Of a stretch of DNA of 64,000 nucleotides, positions 1 through 8,940 are shown in pieces. A program made the position numbers and the translations under genes. The DNA is from VRUE01 sp963807425 (GTDB taxonomy: Bacteria; Actinomycetota; Thermoleophilia; Solirubrobacterales; 70-9): assembly GCA_963807425.1 (NCBI GenBank), contig CAWEBZ010000012.1:558001-622000 (forward strand). The letters are read 5' to 3'. Below the pieces are notes generated by a model, which was not told the origin of the DNA, did no database searches, and saw nothing but the letters and a program-made list of their open reading frames with translations. The first letter of the stretch is position 1, and every line of letters starts with the position of its first letter.

Positions 1-1
1 C

Positions 2-496
2 GCCAAGGTGGTGGCGCAGCTCGAAGCGGCCAGCGCGGCGGGAGCCGAGATCCTCGTCGGCGGCGACCGCGGCGGCACCGAGCGCGGCCACTTCCTCTCC
101 CCCGCCGTCGTCACCGGGGCGGCTCCCGACAGCGCCCTGCTGCGCGAGGAGACCTTCGGTCCCGTCGCCCCGATCGTCCCGGTCGGCTCTCTAGACGAGG
201 CGATCGAGCTCGCCAACGGCACCCCGTTCGGGCTCGGCGCCAACGTCTACACCGGCAACCTCGAGAACGCCGTTCGCTGCATGCGCGAGCTGCGCGCCGG
301 CACGGTATGGATCAACGACCCGCTGACCGACAACGACGCCGGCCCCTTCGGTGGCTTCAAGCAGTCCGGCCTCGGCAGAGAGCTGGGCCGCGAGGGACTC
401 GAGGCGTTCCAGGAGACCAAGCACGTCCACATGGAGTCCCGCATCGAGCGCAAGGAATGGTGGTACCCCTATAGCGAGTACGGAGCCGGCGGCTAG
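2..496 (+). CDS. Aldehyde dehydrogenase family protein, C-terminal part (cut by window edge)
   Basis: The 164 visible residues are the C-terminal part of an NAD(P)-dependent aldehyde dehydrogenase, which oxidises an aldehyde to its acid. The EETFGPV motif (general ALDH motif with the cofactor-contacting Glu) and the GGFKQSGLGRELG motif near the end are both present, as is the VWINDP loop. The catalytic Cys lies upstream of the window. The C-terminal tail (WWYPYSEYG) resembles betaine/succinate-semialdehyde-type members, but substrate cannot be assigned. The MFS gene starts 20 bases downstream on the same strand, so they may be cotranscribed. Confidence 0.9.
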   Translation, partial: AKVVAQLEAASAAGAEILVGGDRGGTERGHFLSPAVVTGAAPDSALLREETFGPVAPIVPVGSLDEAIELANGTPFGLGANVYTGNLENAVRCMRELRAGTVWINDPLTDNDAGPFGGFKQSGLGRELGREGLEAFQETKHVHMESRIERKEWWYPYSEYGAGG

Positions 497-516
497 GCAA
501 TGCCCGAGCGCCCCGC

Positions 517-1899
517 TTGAGCCATAAGCGCTGGACAATCCTGGTGGTAGTTTCGGCTGCGACCGCGATGCTGCTACTCGACGTGACCGTGGTCAACGTC
601 GCCCTGCCCGCGATTCGCCAGGACCTGGACGCGAGCTTCGGCGAGCTGCAGTGGGTCGTCGATGCCTACGCGCTGACGCTGGCCGCGACGCTGCTCAGCG
701 CCGGCGTGCTGGCTGATCGGATCGGCCGGCGGGCTGTCTTCGCCGGCGGGCTGGCGGCCTTCACCGCCTGCTCGGTGCTCTGCAGCGCCGCCACCTCTCC
801 CATCGTCCTCGATGTCGCTCGCGGCGCCCAGGGCGTCGGCGCCGCCGCGATGTTCGCCGCCTCGCTCGCCCTACTCGCCAACGAGTTCCAGGGAAGGGAG
901 CGGGGCTTCGCGCTCGGCGTCTGGGGCGCGATCACCGGGGCCGCCCTGGCGGTCGGACCGCTGGTGGGCGGCGTCCTCACCGATGAGCTCTCCTGGCGCT
1001 GGATCTTCCTGGTCAACCTGCCGATCGGCGCCTCATTGATCTGGCTGACCGTGCGCTCGCTGCCAGAGTCCCGCGACGACCGCCGGAGACCGTTTGACCT
1101 CACCGGGATGACGACTTTCGGCGCCGCCTGCTTCCTCCTCACCTACGGGCTGATTCGCGGCAACGAGGATGGCTGGGGCAGCGCCCCGATCGTCGCCGCC
1201 CTGGTTGCGGCCGCCACCCTGGCGGTCACGTTCCTGGTAGTCGAGCGCCGCACCGAGGCGCCGATGCTGCCGCTTTCGCTCTTCCGCATCCCGGCCTTCA
1301 CCGGCACGGCCCTGGTCGCGTTCGCACAGTCGGTGGCGCTCTATCCGCTCCTCCTCTTCCTCGCGGTCTACTTCCAGGAAGGACTCGGCCTCTCGCCGAC
1401 CGCCACCGGGCTGCGCATCCTCCCCCTGACGCTCGTCCTCTTCGTCGCGGCGCCTATCTCCGGCCGCCTCACCGCTCGCCTGCCGCTTCGCATTCCACTC
1501 GCCACCGGGCTCGTGCTGATCGGGACCGCTCTACTACTGATGCGAGCAATCGACGCGACCAGCGACTGGACCGTGCTGTTGCCCGGGCTGCTCGTCGGCG
1601 GACTGGCGATCGGCGTGATCAGCCCGGCACTCGCCGCGGCGATGGTGAGCGTGCTGCCGGTCGAGCGCAGTGGCCTCGCCTCGGGCATCAACAACACCTT
1701 CCGCCAGCTCGGCATCGCGATCGGGATCGCCGGCCTCGGGGCGATCTTCCAGCATCACCTCAGCGGTGCCCTCGACGCCAGGGCTGCCATGGTCGACGGG
1801 CTCGAGGCCGTGCTGGCCGTCGCCGCCGCCATCGCCTTCGCCGCGGCGCTCGTCTCCTGGCCCCTGCTGGGATCCCAGCGCTCCACCCCATCGCCGTGA
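517..1899 (+). CDS. MFS drug exporter, DHA2 (EmrB/QacA-like) family
   Basis: This 460-aa integral membrane protein is a proton-driven exporter of the major facilitator superfamily. Residues 8-30 form TM1 with the DHA2-type LDVTVVNVALPAI motif (motif D1). ADRIGRR at about residue 66 is the cytoplasmic loop 2-3 motif A, and GPLVGGVLTDELSWRWIFLVN matches the TM5 motif C region and the following DHA2 signature. About 13-14 hydrophobic segments are present, as in the 14-TM DHA2 group. The start is a TTG at 517; no good ATG exists in frame, and a GTG at 544 is the alternative. Substrate is unknown. Confidence 0.88.
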   Translation: MSHKRWTILVVVSAATAMLLLDVTVVNVALPAIRQDLDASFGELQWVVDAYALTLAATLLSAGVLADRIGRRAVFAGGLAAFTACSVLCSAATSPIVLDVARGAQGVGAAAMFAASLALLANEFQGRERGFALGVWGAITGAALAVGPLVGGVLTDELSWRWIFLVNLPIGASLIWLTVRSLPESRDDRRRPFDLTGMTTFGAACFLLTYGLIRGNEDGWGSAPIVAALVAAATLAVTFLVVERRTEAPMLPLSLFRIPAFTGTALVAFAQSVALYPLLLFLAVYFQEGLGLSPTATGLRILPLTLVLFVAAPISGRLTARLPLRIPLATGLVLIGTALLLMRAIDATSDWTVLLPGLLVGGLAIGVISPALAAAMVSVLPVERSGLASGINNTFRQLGIAIGIAGLGAIFQHHLSGALDARAAMVDGLEAVLAVAAAIAFAAALVSWPLLGSQRSTPSP

Positions 1900-1968
1900 G
1901 CCGATTCGTCGATCGTTGAGGGCCCACCAGCGCGGTTGGCGACCGCGCGTGAGGGGTAGAGCCCAATC

Positions 1969-2076
1969 TTGTTCCTTTTCTTCTCGAACAGGCTCGGTTG
2001 CGGAGGCTCGTTGCTTGTCTCGGTCGTCGTGACGCTGATCCTCTTGATCGCTTTCGGCGTGATCGAATTCGACTAG
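1969..2076 (+). CDS. 35-aa single-TM membrane peptide
   Basis: A short frame from TTG 1969 encodes 35 residues: a polar start with SNRLGCGGS, then one hydrophobic segment (LLVSVVVTLILLIAFGVI) and an acidic end EFD. It fills most of the otherwise empty gap between two genes. A purine-rich GAGGGGT sits 13 bases upstream. The same bases include GGGTAG, 15 bases after GTTG, which resembles a stress-sigma promoter and would give a very short leader. Small proteins of the SNRLGCxGSLLxS type are, to my recollection, widespread in actinobacteria; that is memory, not a search. Confidence 0.5.
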   Translation: MFLFFSNRLGCGGSLLVSVVVTLILLIAFGVIEFD

Positions 2077-2091
2077 GGACGACTGGCGCTC

Positions 2092-2601
2092 ATGTCGCAC
2101 CGGAAGCCGAACATGCCCTCGATCGCGACGATCGGCGTCTACGGCTTCGACCGCGAGGCGTTTCTCGAAACCCTCGCTGCGGCGAAGGTCGAACTCCTGC
2201 TCGACGTGCGACAGCGCCGCGGCGTGCGCGGCAGCGAGTATGCCTGGGCGAACGCCCAGCGGTTGCAGGCAGGACTGGCCGAGGCGGGTATCGACTACAC
2301 CCACCTGAAGGAGCTGGCGCCGACGACCGGGCTCCGCAACCTGCAGTACCGCGAGGACGACAGACGCGGCGAGGGCAAGCGCTCGCGCACGGTCCTCGCC
2401 CCCGAGTACGCCCGCCGCTATAGCGAGGAGATCCTCGACTCGGTCGACCTGGAGCCGATCGTGAGGTGGATCGGCGATTCCTTCGCGGCGCTCCTCTGCG
2501 TCGAGCGCGACCCAGAGGCCTGCCACCGCTCCCTGATCGCGGCGCGGCTGCAGAGCGAGTGGGGCTTCGGCGTCGAGCACCTCCGCCCGCCGGACGCTTA
2601 G
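2092..2601 (+). CDS. DUF488 family protein
   Basis: A 169-aa soluble protein. The N-terminal TIGVYGFDREAFLETL, the DVRQRRGVRG segment and the C-terminal CVERDPEACHRS are the hallmarks of DUF488 (CxExxPxxCHR). The family is small, cytosolic and without an established reaction; the conserved Cys/Glu/His/Arg suggest a catalytic or nucleotide/metal site. The start could be ATG 2092 or ATG 2113. The gene is followed 50 bases later by livH. Confidence 0.85.
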   Translation: MSHRKPNMPSIATIGVYGFDREAFLETLAAAKVELLLDVRQRRGVRGSEYAWANAQRLQAGLAEAGIDYTHLKELAPTTGLRNLQYREDDRRGEGKRSRTVLAPEYARRYSEEILDSVDLEPIVRWIGDSFAALLCVERDPEACHRSLIAARLQSEWGFGVEHLRPPDA

Positions 2602-2651
2602 CCCGTCCAGGCGTTGCTCAGAGCCGTTGCGGGTATAGAGACGGTCTGAAG

Positions 2652-3686
2652 ATGAGAGCCGCCGTCAAGCACTCCGGAGCGGGTGGTGACTTCGAGGAAC
2701 CGGCGGAATCGTCCTCCCGGGAGGTCTTGAGCGAGCTGGTCCGGGAGCGTCCAGCCGTCGCCGCCTTCGGCGTGCTCGGGCTGATCGTGCTGACGCTGAT
2801 CGCCGCCGAGGGCCTCCACGACGTGGCGCAGACCACGCTCAGCGGCCTCACCCTGGGAACCGTCTACGCGCTCGGCGCCGTCGGGCTGACGCTGGTCTAC
2901 GGGATCCTGCGGCTGGTCAACTTCGCCCACGGTGACTTCCTCACCTTCGGCGCCTACATGGCCTACCTGGTCAACGTCACATGGGGGATGCCGCTGGCGG
3001 CGGCGATCTTCTTCGCGATGGCGACCACGGCGCTGCTCGGCCTGCTCTCCGAGCGGCTGATGTGGCGGCCGATGCGGGCCAAGGGAGCGGGGTTCCTGCA
3101 GCTGATCCTGATGTCGATCGGTCTCGCCTTCGTGATCCGCTCGGCGATCCAATGGTTCTGGGGGACCGAGATCCGCACCCTCGACGTCAACGTCACTGAC
3201 AGCGTCACCTTCCTCGGCCTGCGGATCGGGCAGACCGAGCTGGCCGTCGTCGTGGTCGGCATCGCCGTCCTCGTCGCGGTCGGGTTGATCGTCCGCTTCA
3301 CCCTGCTGGGCAAGCAGATGCGGGCGCTCTCGGACAACCTCGACCTGGCCGAGACGGCCGGCATCGACACCCGCCGCGTGATCCTCTACACCTGGCTCTT
3401 CGCCGGTGCCCTCGCCGGCCTCGCCGGCGTCCTCTCCGGAGCGCTGACCAACCTGCGACCGGAGCTCGGCTTCGAGCTGCTGCTGCCGATCTTCGCCGCC
3501 GTCATCCTCGGCGGGATCGGCAACCCATTCGGGGCCCTCACCGCCGGCCTCGTGCTCGGGATCGTGATCGAGTGGTCGACCCTCCTCGTCGAGCCGCGCT
3601 GGAAGGTGACCTTCGGCTTCGTCGCGCTGATCATCGCCCTCGTTATCCGGCCGCAGGGGATCTTCGGCCGCGCAAAGGCGATATGA
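2652..3686 (+). CDS. livH: Branched-chain amino acid ABC transporter permease LivH
   Basis: 344-aa inner-membrane permease of the HAAT (LIV) importer family. The sequence shows about eight hydrophobic segments and the family signature YGILRLVNFAHGDFLTFGAY near residue 80, with LGGIGNPFGALTAGLVLGI towards the C-terminus. I chose ATG 2652 because the open frame upstream overlaps the DUF488 gene and lacks family similarity. The residues 1-30 before TM1 are polar. It overlaps livM by four bases (ATGA), so translation is coupled. First gene of livHMGF. Confidence 0.93.
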   Translation: MRAAVKHSGAGGDFEEPAESSSREVLSELVRERPAVAAFGVLGLIVLTLIAAEGLHDVAQTTLSGLTLGTVYALGAVGLTLVYGILRLVNFAHGDFLTFGAYMAYLVNVTWGMPLAAAIFFAMATTALLGLLSERLMWRPMRAKGAGFLQLILMSIGLAFVIRSAIQWFWGTEIRTLDVNVTDSVTFLGLRIGQTELAVVVVGIAVLVAVGLIVRFTLLGKQMRALSDNLDLAETAGIDTRRVILYTWLFAGALAGLAGVLSGALTNLRPELGFELLLPIFAAVILGGIGNPFGALTAGLVLGIVIEWSTLLVEPRWKVTFGFVALIIALVIRPQGIFGRAKAI

Positions 3687-4678
3687 GCCCGCCGCCACTT
3701 GCCTTCACGCTCGAGGCCTTCACCAACTTCGGCTTCTGGAGCGGCGTGCTGGTGATCGCCGGCATCTACGCAGTCGTCGCCCTCGGCCTGCAGCTCAACG
3801 TCGGCTACACCGGGATCATCAACTTCGGCCAGGCAGGCTTCATGGCCGTCGGTGCCTACTCGATGGCGATCCTCGTGCTGGAGGCGGGGCTGTCCTTCTG
3901 GCTGGCGCTGCCTGCCGCGGTCCTGATCACGATGGCGTTCGGGGTCCTGATCGGCCTGCCCTCGCTGCGGCTGCGCGCCGACTACTTCGCGATCGTCACC
4001 CTCGCCATGGCGGAGGTGGTTCGCCTGACCGCCCAGAACGCCCGCGGCCTGACCGGCGGCAACAAAGGGCTCTTCTGCGAGTTCGAAGGCGGCAACCAGG
4101 CCTGTTACGACGATTCCTGGCGCTCCGTCTCGGACTGGATGCTCGGCATCCTCGAAAACTTCTGGGCCGACCCGGAGCCGCTGCTGCCTCTCCTCCTCGT
4201 GATCTGGGCCACGGTCGCGATCGGCATCCTCGCCCTCGGCTACGTGCAGAGGACGCCGTGGGGACGGGTCCTGCGCGCGATCCGCGAGGACGAGGACGCG
4301 ACCCGCGCGCTCGGCAAGAACACCCTCCTCTACAAGCTGCAGTCGCTGGCGATCTCGGCCCTGCTCGGCGCCCTCGCCGGCTTCTTCCTCGCCCTCTTCC
4401 TGGCCACGATCCACCCCGACGACTACGAGCCGATCGTCACCTTCTTCGCCTTCGGAGTGCTGATTCTCGGCGGGCTGGCCAGCTACCGAGGGGTGGCGAT
4501 CGGGGCGATCCTGCTCTGGACCCTGCTCGAAGGGACGCGGTTCGTCGAGCTGCCGATCAGTGAGGAGAAGACGGCGGCGCTGCGCTTCGCGATCGTCGGC
4601 GTGGTGCTGATCGCGTTGATGGCGTTCCGGCCCCAAGGGATCTTCGGCAAGCGCGAGGAGATGGTCCTCGGTGACTGA
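3683..4678 (+). CDS. livM: Branched-chain amino acid ABC transporter permease LivM
   Basis: 331-aa second permease of the LIV importer. The motif LNVGYTGIINFGQAGFMAVG (residues about 40-60) and LPSLRLRADYFAIVTLAMAE are characteristic, and the EAA-like cytoplasmic loop GRVLRAIREDEDATRALGKN follows. Start ATG 3683 overlaps the livH stop (ATGA), and the 3' end overlaps livG by eight bases. With LivH it forms the channel heterodimer. Confidence 0.93.
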   Translation: MSPPPLAFTLEAFTNFGFWSGVLVIAGIYAVVALGLQLNVGYTGIINFGQAGFMAVGAYSMAILVLEAGLSFWLALPAAVLITMAFGVLIGLPSLRLRADYFAIVTLAMAEVVRLTAQNARGLTGGNKGLFCEFEGGNQACYDDSWRSVSDWMLGILENFWADPEPLLPLLLVIWATVAIGILALGYVQRTPWGRVLRAIREDEDATRALGKNTLLYKLQSLAISALLGALAGFFLALFLATIHPDDYEPIVTFFAFGVLILGGLASYRGVAIGAILLWTLLEGTRFVELPISEEKTAALRFAIVGVVLIALMAFRPQGIFGKREEMVLGD

Positions 4679-5462
4679 CGCTCCTAAAGGCACCGGCAGG
4701 ACGCTGCTCGAGGTCGACGGCGTGGTCAAGCGCTTCGGCGGCATCCGTGCCGTCAACGGCGCCGGCTTCGACGTCGCCGAGGGCTCGATCACGGCGTTGA
4801 TCGGACCCAACGGCGCCGGCAAGACCACCCTCTTCAACGCGATCACCGGCTTCCAGCGGGTCGACCGCGGCTCCGCCCTTCTCGCCGGAGAGGAGGTGCT
4901 CCACCTGCCCGCGTACGCGATCGCCCGCCGCGGCATGGTGCGGACCTTTCAGATCACCAGGGCACTGGCGGCGATGCCGGTGATCGACAACATGATGCTT
5001 GCCGCCGCCGACCAGCCGGGTGAGCGCTTTCGCAACCTGATCTTCCGCCCCGGCGCCGTGAGCCGGCGCGAGGACGAGGTCCGCGTGCAGGCGACCGAGT
5101 TGCTCGAGGTCTTCGACCTCGCCGGCCTCGCCGGCGACTACGCCGGCACGCTCTCCGGCGGGCAGCGCAAGCTGCTGGAGCTGGCCCGGGCGCTGATGAC
5201 GCAGCCGAGGCTGCTGCTGCTCGACGAGCCGATGGCGGGAATCAACCCGACCCTGGGCCGGCGCCTGCTCGACCATATGCAGCGGCTGCGGCACGAGCAG
5301 GGAATGACCTTCCTCTTCGTCGAGCACGACATGGAGGTGGTGATGAACCACTCCGACCGGGTGATCGTGATGGCCGAGGGCAGGGTGATCGCCACGGGCA
5401 AGCCACACGAGGTGCGCGATGACCCCACTGTTGTCGACGCCTACCTCGGGGGCGTCCCGTGA
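4671..5462 (+). CDS. livG: Branched-chain amino acid ABC transporter ATP-binding protein LivG
   Basis: 263-aa ABC ATPase, GTG start. Walker A is GPNGAGKTT (about residue 43), the LIV-family Q-loop region is RTFQITRALAAMPVIDNMM, the signature is LSGGQRKLLELARAL, and Walker B is LLLLDEPMAGINP with the H-loop FVEHDMEVV. The MAGINP after Walker B is typical of LivG. It overlaps livM upstream and livF downstream (GTGA), showing one translational unit. Confidence 0.93.
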   Translation: MTDAPKGTGRTLLEVDGVVKRFGGIRAVNGAGFDVAEGSITALIGPNGAGKTTLFNAITGFQRVDRGSALLAGEEVLHLPAYAIARRGMVRTFQITRALAAMPVIDNMMLAAADQPGERFRNLIFRPGAVSRREDEVRVQATELLEVFDLAGLAGDYAGTLSGGQRKLLELARALMTQPRLLLLDEPMAGINPTLGRRLLDHMQRLRHEQGMTFLFVEHDMEVVMNHSDRVIVMAEGRVIATGKPHEVRDDPTVVDAYLGGVP

Positions 5463-6211
5463 ACGGCGACGGCGACGCCCTCCTGGTCATCGAGGAGCTG
5501 GTCGCCGGCTACGTTCCCGAGGTCGACATCCTCGACGGCGTCTCGCTCAGCGTCCGCGAGGGCGAGATCGCGACCGTGGTCGGCCCCAACGGCGCCGGAA
5601 AGTCGACCCTGATCCGGACGATCTTCGGCCTGCTGACGCCGCGGCGCGGCCGCGTCACCCTGCGGGGTGAGGACCTGACCGGCCTCGCGCCGCACTCGAT
5701 CACGCGCCGAGGGATGAGCTACGTGCCCCAGCTCGACAACGTCTTCCCCAGCCTCAGCGTCGAGGAGAACCTCGAGATGGGCTCGCTCGAGCGCTCGCGC
5801 ACGGGCACGCGAATCGGCGAGATGTATGAGCTCTTTCCCCGCCTCGACGAGCGGCGCACCCAGGCCGCGGGGACGATGAGCGGCGGCGAGAGGCAGATGC
5901 TGGCGATGGCGCGGGCGCTGATGCCGGAGCCGCACGTGCTCCTCCTCGACGAGCCCTCGGCCGGCCTCGCACCCGCCTTCGTCGAGACGATCTTTGAGAA
6001 CGTGCGCCAGATCAACGAGGCGGGCGTCACCGTGGTCATGGTCGAGCAGAACGCCCGCCGGGCGCTCGCCATGTCGGATCGTGGCTACGTCCTCGACCTC
6101 GGCCGCAACCGCTTTCAGGGCGCCGGCCGAGACCTGCTCGACAACCCCGAGGTAGTGGACCTCTACCTCGGTGGCACCGCGCGCATCGACGACGGCACGC
6201 CCCCCACCTAG
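5459..6211 (+). CDS. livF: Branched-chain amino acid ABC transporter ATP-binding protein LivF
   Basis: 250-aa second ABC ATPase of the LIV importer. Walker A GPNGAGKST, signature MSGGERQMLAMARALM, Walker B LLLDEPSAGLAP and H-loop MVEQNARRAL (Gln replaces the H-loop His, normal for LivF). The start GTG 5459 overlaps the livG stop. It is the last gene of the operon and is followed by a strong hairpin. Confidence 0.93.
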   Translation: MNGDGDALLVIEELVAGYVPEVDILDGVSLSVREGEIATVVGPNGAGKSTLIRTIFGLLTPRRGRVTLRGEDLTGLAPHSITRRGMSYVPQLDNVFPSLSVEENLEMGSLERSRTGTRIGEMYELFPRLDERRTQAAGTMSGGERQMLAMARALMPEPHVLLLDEPSAGLAPAFVETIFENVRQINEAGVTVVMVEQNARRALAMSDRGYVLDLGRNRFQGAGRDLLDNPEVVDLYLGGTARIDDGTPPT

Positions 6212-6222
6212 CGCTGTACCAC

Positions 6223-6267
6223 CGAGTCCGCGTCAACCCTTGCTCAACAAGGGTTTTCGCGGACTCG
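6223..6267. terminator. Long two-part hairpin between convergent livF and livK
   Basis: A near-perfect inverted repeat: outer arms CGAGTCCGCG (6223-6232) and CGCGGACTCG (6258-6267), inner arms AACCCTTG (6235-6242) and CAAGGGTT (6248-6255), loop CTCAA. It lies in the gap between two converging genes, so a bidirectional terminator is the natural reading. There is only a short T run (inside the stem), so the intrinsic mechanism is not certain. Confidence 0.75.
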
Positions 6268-6276
6268 CGCGCCTGA

Positions 6277-7557
6277 CTAGTCCGCTTCGACCTCCACCGT
6301 GTCGAGCTTGACGAGCTTGCCGCCTTTGAATTCCGAGATGTCGTAGATGTAGCGGCTGAGGTCGCCGTTCTCGTCCCAGTCGATCGGGCCCGAGGCGCCT
6401 TCGTAGTCGATGTCCTCTCCGTTTTCGAGCGCTTCGATCGCCTGCGGCAGCTGCTCGAAGGTGTACTTGGCCCCACCGGGACCGGTGACGTCGACAATCG
6501 CTTCCGCGATCGCTTCGCCATCACTCGACCCCGCGGCGACAGCGGCGAGATAACAGAGCATCACGTCGTCGAAGGTGGTCGCGTCGAAGAGGTTCCGCGC
6601 CGCCCCAGGGGCTTTCGTGTACAGCTGGTCGAAGGCGTCAGGAGCGTTGCCGGAAAAGGTCCCGGGTGCGGTGCCGAGCATGCCTTCGGTCGCCTCGCCG
6701 CCGACTTCTTCGGGCAGTTCGGTCGAGCTGAGGCCGTCGGTGATGAAGGTGCTCGTCGCCTCCCAGTTACCGGTGCGCACCAAGGCCGGACCGAGCTTGG
6801 CGAAGGTTTCCGGGAAGTCGATGATCACGAAGTTGTCCGGGTTGCCTGAGGTGATCTGTGTCGCCTCGGAGTTGTAGCTCGGCTGTTCGGGGTCGTAGAC
6901 GACCTTCTCCGCGACCGTGGCACCGCGCTCTTCGAGTTCCGCCTCGAGCGAGTCGGCGAAGCCGGTGCCGTAGAGGTCATTGCGAGCCCCGATGTTGATC
7001 GTCTTGCCTTTGAGGCCGCCGAGCTCCTCTTCCATGCGATCGGCGAGCGCCTTGCCCTGCAGACCATCGGGAGGCGCCGTGCGGGCGAAGAGCCCGTCGT
7101 CGTCGAGATCCGACAGCGCGTCCGCGGTCGATGCCGGCGAGATCAGCATGACTCCCTCCGGGATCGTCACCGAGCGAGCAACGGCGACGGTGGCCGTCGA
7201 GGCATAGTCGCCGGAGATGCAGGTCGCTCCATCGGCGATCAGCTTGCGAGCGGCCTGCACACCGCCCTGATCATCCGAGGCCCCGTCCTCGGTGACCAGC
7301 TCGACCGTCTGGTCGACTGCGGTCTCTTTGATCGCTGCATCTATCTCCTGCGCCGCAAGATCGCCGGCCTTTTGGCCCGCCGGGCCGTAGGGAGCCAGAT
7401 CGCCGGTGAGCGGAACCAGGTTGCCGATCGTCAGATTGAGCTGCTCCCCACCGCCACCTCCCCCGGCTTCGTCGTCATCGTCACCACAGGCCACCAGGCC
7501 GAATGACAAGACGAGCGCAGTCATGATGGCCGCCAGTACGAGGCTTGGTCGGTTCAC
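6277..7557 (-). CDS. livK: Branched-chain amino acid ABC transporter substrate-binding lipoprotein
   Basis: 426-aa periplasmic-binding-protein-like lipoprotein (type I fold). It begins with a lipoprotein signal ending LVAC (Cys24), followed by a flexible DDDD/GGGGGG linker, then IGNLVPLTGDLAPYGPAGQKA, the start of a LIV-binding domain. AARKLIADGATCISGDYASTATVAVA and the PASTADALSD loop are typical ligand-site regions. GTG start at 7557 is preceded by a consensus AAGGAGG (7564-7570 on the opposite strand). It converges on livHMGF rather than lying upstream in the same operon, so it has its own promoter. Confidence 0.92.
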   Translation of the reverse strand: MNRPSLVLAAIMTALVLSFGLVACGDDDDEAGGGGGGEQLNLTIGNLVPLTGDLAPYGPAGQKAGDLAAQEIDAAIKETAVDQTVELVTEDGASDDQGGVQAARKLIADGATCISGDYASTATVAVARSVTIPEGVMLISPASTADALSDLDDDGLFARTAPPDGLQGKALADRMEEELGGLKGKTINIGARNDLYGTGFADSLEAELEERGATVAEKVVYDPEQPSYNSEATQITSGNPDNFVIIDFPETFAKLGPALVRTGNWEATSTFITDGLSSTELPEEVGGEATEGMLGTAPGTFSGNAPDAFDQLYTKAPGAARNLFDATTFDDVMLCYLAAVAAGSSDGEAIAEAIVDVTGPGGAKYTFEQLPQAIEALENGEDIDYEGASGPIDWDENGDLSRYIYDISEFKGGKLVKLDTVEVEAD

Positions 7558-7689
7558 GAGATTCCTCCTTGGACGCTTGGCCGGCTCCTCACAGGCTCGT
7601 TAATTCCCTTCCCGAACTTGCGTCCGCGAAAACTCGCAAAACGGGACCGGGCGACGAGAGGTCAGGGAAAGTCGGGATACTCCGGTCCG

Positions 7690-8940
7690 ATGGAGAGGTC
7701 GCACCGCCTACGAGTACCTACTGTCGCTCTCGCACTGCTGGCCTCGGCGATCCTGCTGGCGGGGCCCGGCCTGAGTCGCAGTCATGCCTCCTCCCCCTCC
7801 GGCGATAGCCGAGGCGACGAGAAGAGTGGCGCCACAACATCGATCATCGGAGGCACCCCAACCTCGATCGCGTCCTACCCCTGGCTTGCCTACATCGACT
7901 ACAGGGGGCCGGTCGAAAAATTCAATTGCGGAGGAACGGTTGTCTCGCCCCGGCTGATCCTGACGGCGGCTCATTGCGTGTTGACCGGCACCGGCAAGAT
8001 CGCGGTGGCGTCGAACTTCTCGGTTGTCACAGGTGTGGGAGATCTGAGGGAAACGACCCCGGAGCGCATATCCCGGGTCTCGCAGGTCCTTGTCTTTCCC
8101 GAATATGAGCCTTCGCGTGTCTTGAACGACGCCGCGCTCCTCGTATTGGCTGCTCCGGTTGCGGCGCCGCCGCTGCCGCTGGCGACCCCGTCCGACGAAG
8201 CGCTTAGCGCCCAAGGAGTGCCTGTCGAGGCTGCCGGCTGGGGCCTGATCGACGTGGAACCACCGCGGGCATCGCCGGTCCTTCGCGCGGCTCAGTCCGT
8301 CGTTCAAAGCCCGGCGTATTGTCAGCGGAGGCTACGCACGGCGCTCCCGGTCTTTGCATCCCGCAGTCAGATCTGCGTGCGATCTCAGCCAGGCTCCGGT
8401 GCCGGTCTCTGCAATGGCGATAGTGGCGGCCCGGGCATCGCGCGGCGGCCCGATGGGACCCCCGTGCAGATCGGGATCATCAGTCTCAAGGGAGCCTTCG
8501 ATTGCAACCCGGCGGTCCCTCAGGTCCTCGCGCGAGTCGATCGGGTGTCTTCCTGGGTCGACGCTTGGAAGGCAGCGATCGAATTCGGGGCGGCCGCACC
8601 GGCGGTGGTGATTCCACACGTCGAGCTTCCCGCGGTGACACGGCGTGACGCCGAATTCTTTGCCTGGCTTGCCCTGGAAGCCGACTTCGGGAACCGGTTC
8701 TCGAAGGGCAGGCTCCACGCCATCGCATGCCAGCGAATCGATCGCGAGAAGGTCAAGTGCCGGATGGAATGGCTGCGAGGCCTCGACTACTACCGCGGCG
8801 GGATCTCGATCTACGCAGCGCTCCCTCGCGAAGGCTTCGTCTACGACTATCGCTACAAGATTCGCCGCTTCGACGTGCGCTGCTGGCTCAAGTACCTCCA
8901 CCCGATCCAGGCCTGCAACCCGAGGCTCTTCACGAGATAG
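7690..8940 (+). CDS. Secreted trypsin-like serine protease (S1 family) with C-terminal extension
   Basis: 416-aa exported protein: an N-terminal hydrophobic signal (residues 8-28), activation-like site SIIGG (51-55), then an S1 protease domain with the triad His95 (TAAHC), Asp147 (LNDAALL) and Ser245 (GDSGGP). The residue at the S1-pocket position 189 aligns with a Gly, so trypsin-like specificity for Lys/Arg is not supported. After the protease domain (~310) comes an ~100-aa module with four Cys and many aromatic/basic residues (RRFDVRCWLKYLHP) that I do not recognise. ATG 7690 is chosen because the signal peptide follows directly; the frame extends 24 codons upstream. Confidence 0.88.
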   Translation: MERSHRLRVPTVALALLASAILLAGPGLSRSHASSPSGDSRGDEKSGATTSIIGGTPTSIASYPWLAYIDYRGPVEKFNCGGTVVSPRLILTAAHCVLTGTGKIAVASNFSVVTGVGDLRETTPERISRVSQVLVFPEYEPSRVLNDAALLVLAAPVAAPPLPLATPSDEALSAQGVPVEAAGWGLIDVEPPRASPVLRAAQSVVQSPAYCQRRLRTALPVFASRSQICVRSQPGSGAGLCNGDSGGPGIARRPDGTPVQIGIISLKGAFDCNPAVPQVLARVDRVSSWVDAWKAAIEFGAAAPAVVIPHVELPAVTRRDAEFFAWLALEADFGNRFSKGRLHAIACQRIDREKVKCRMEWLRGLDYYRGGISIYAALPREGFVYDYRYKIRRFDVRCWLKYLHPIQACNPRLFTR

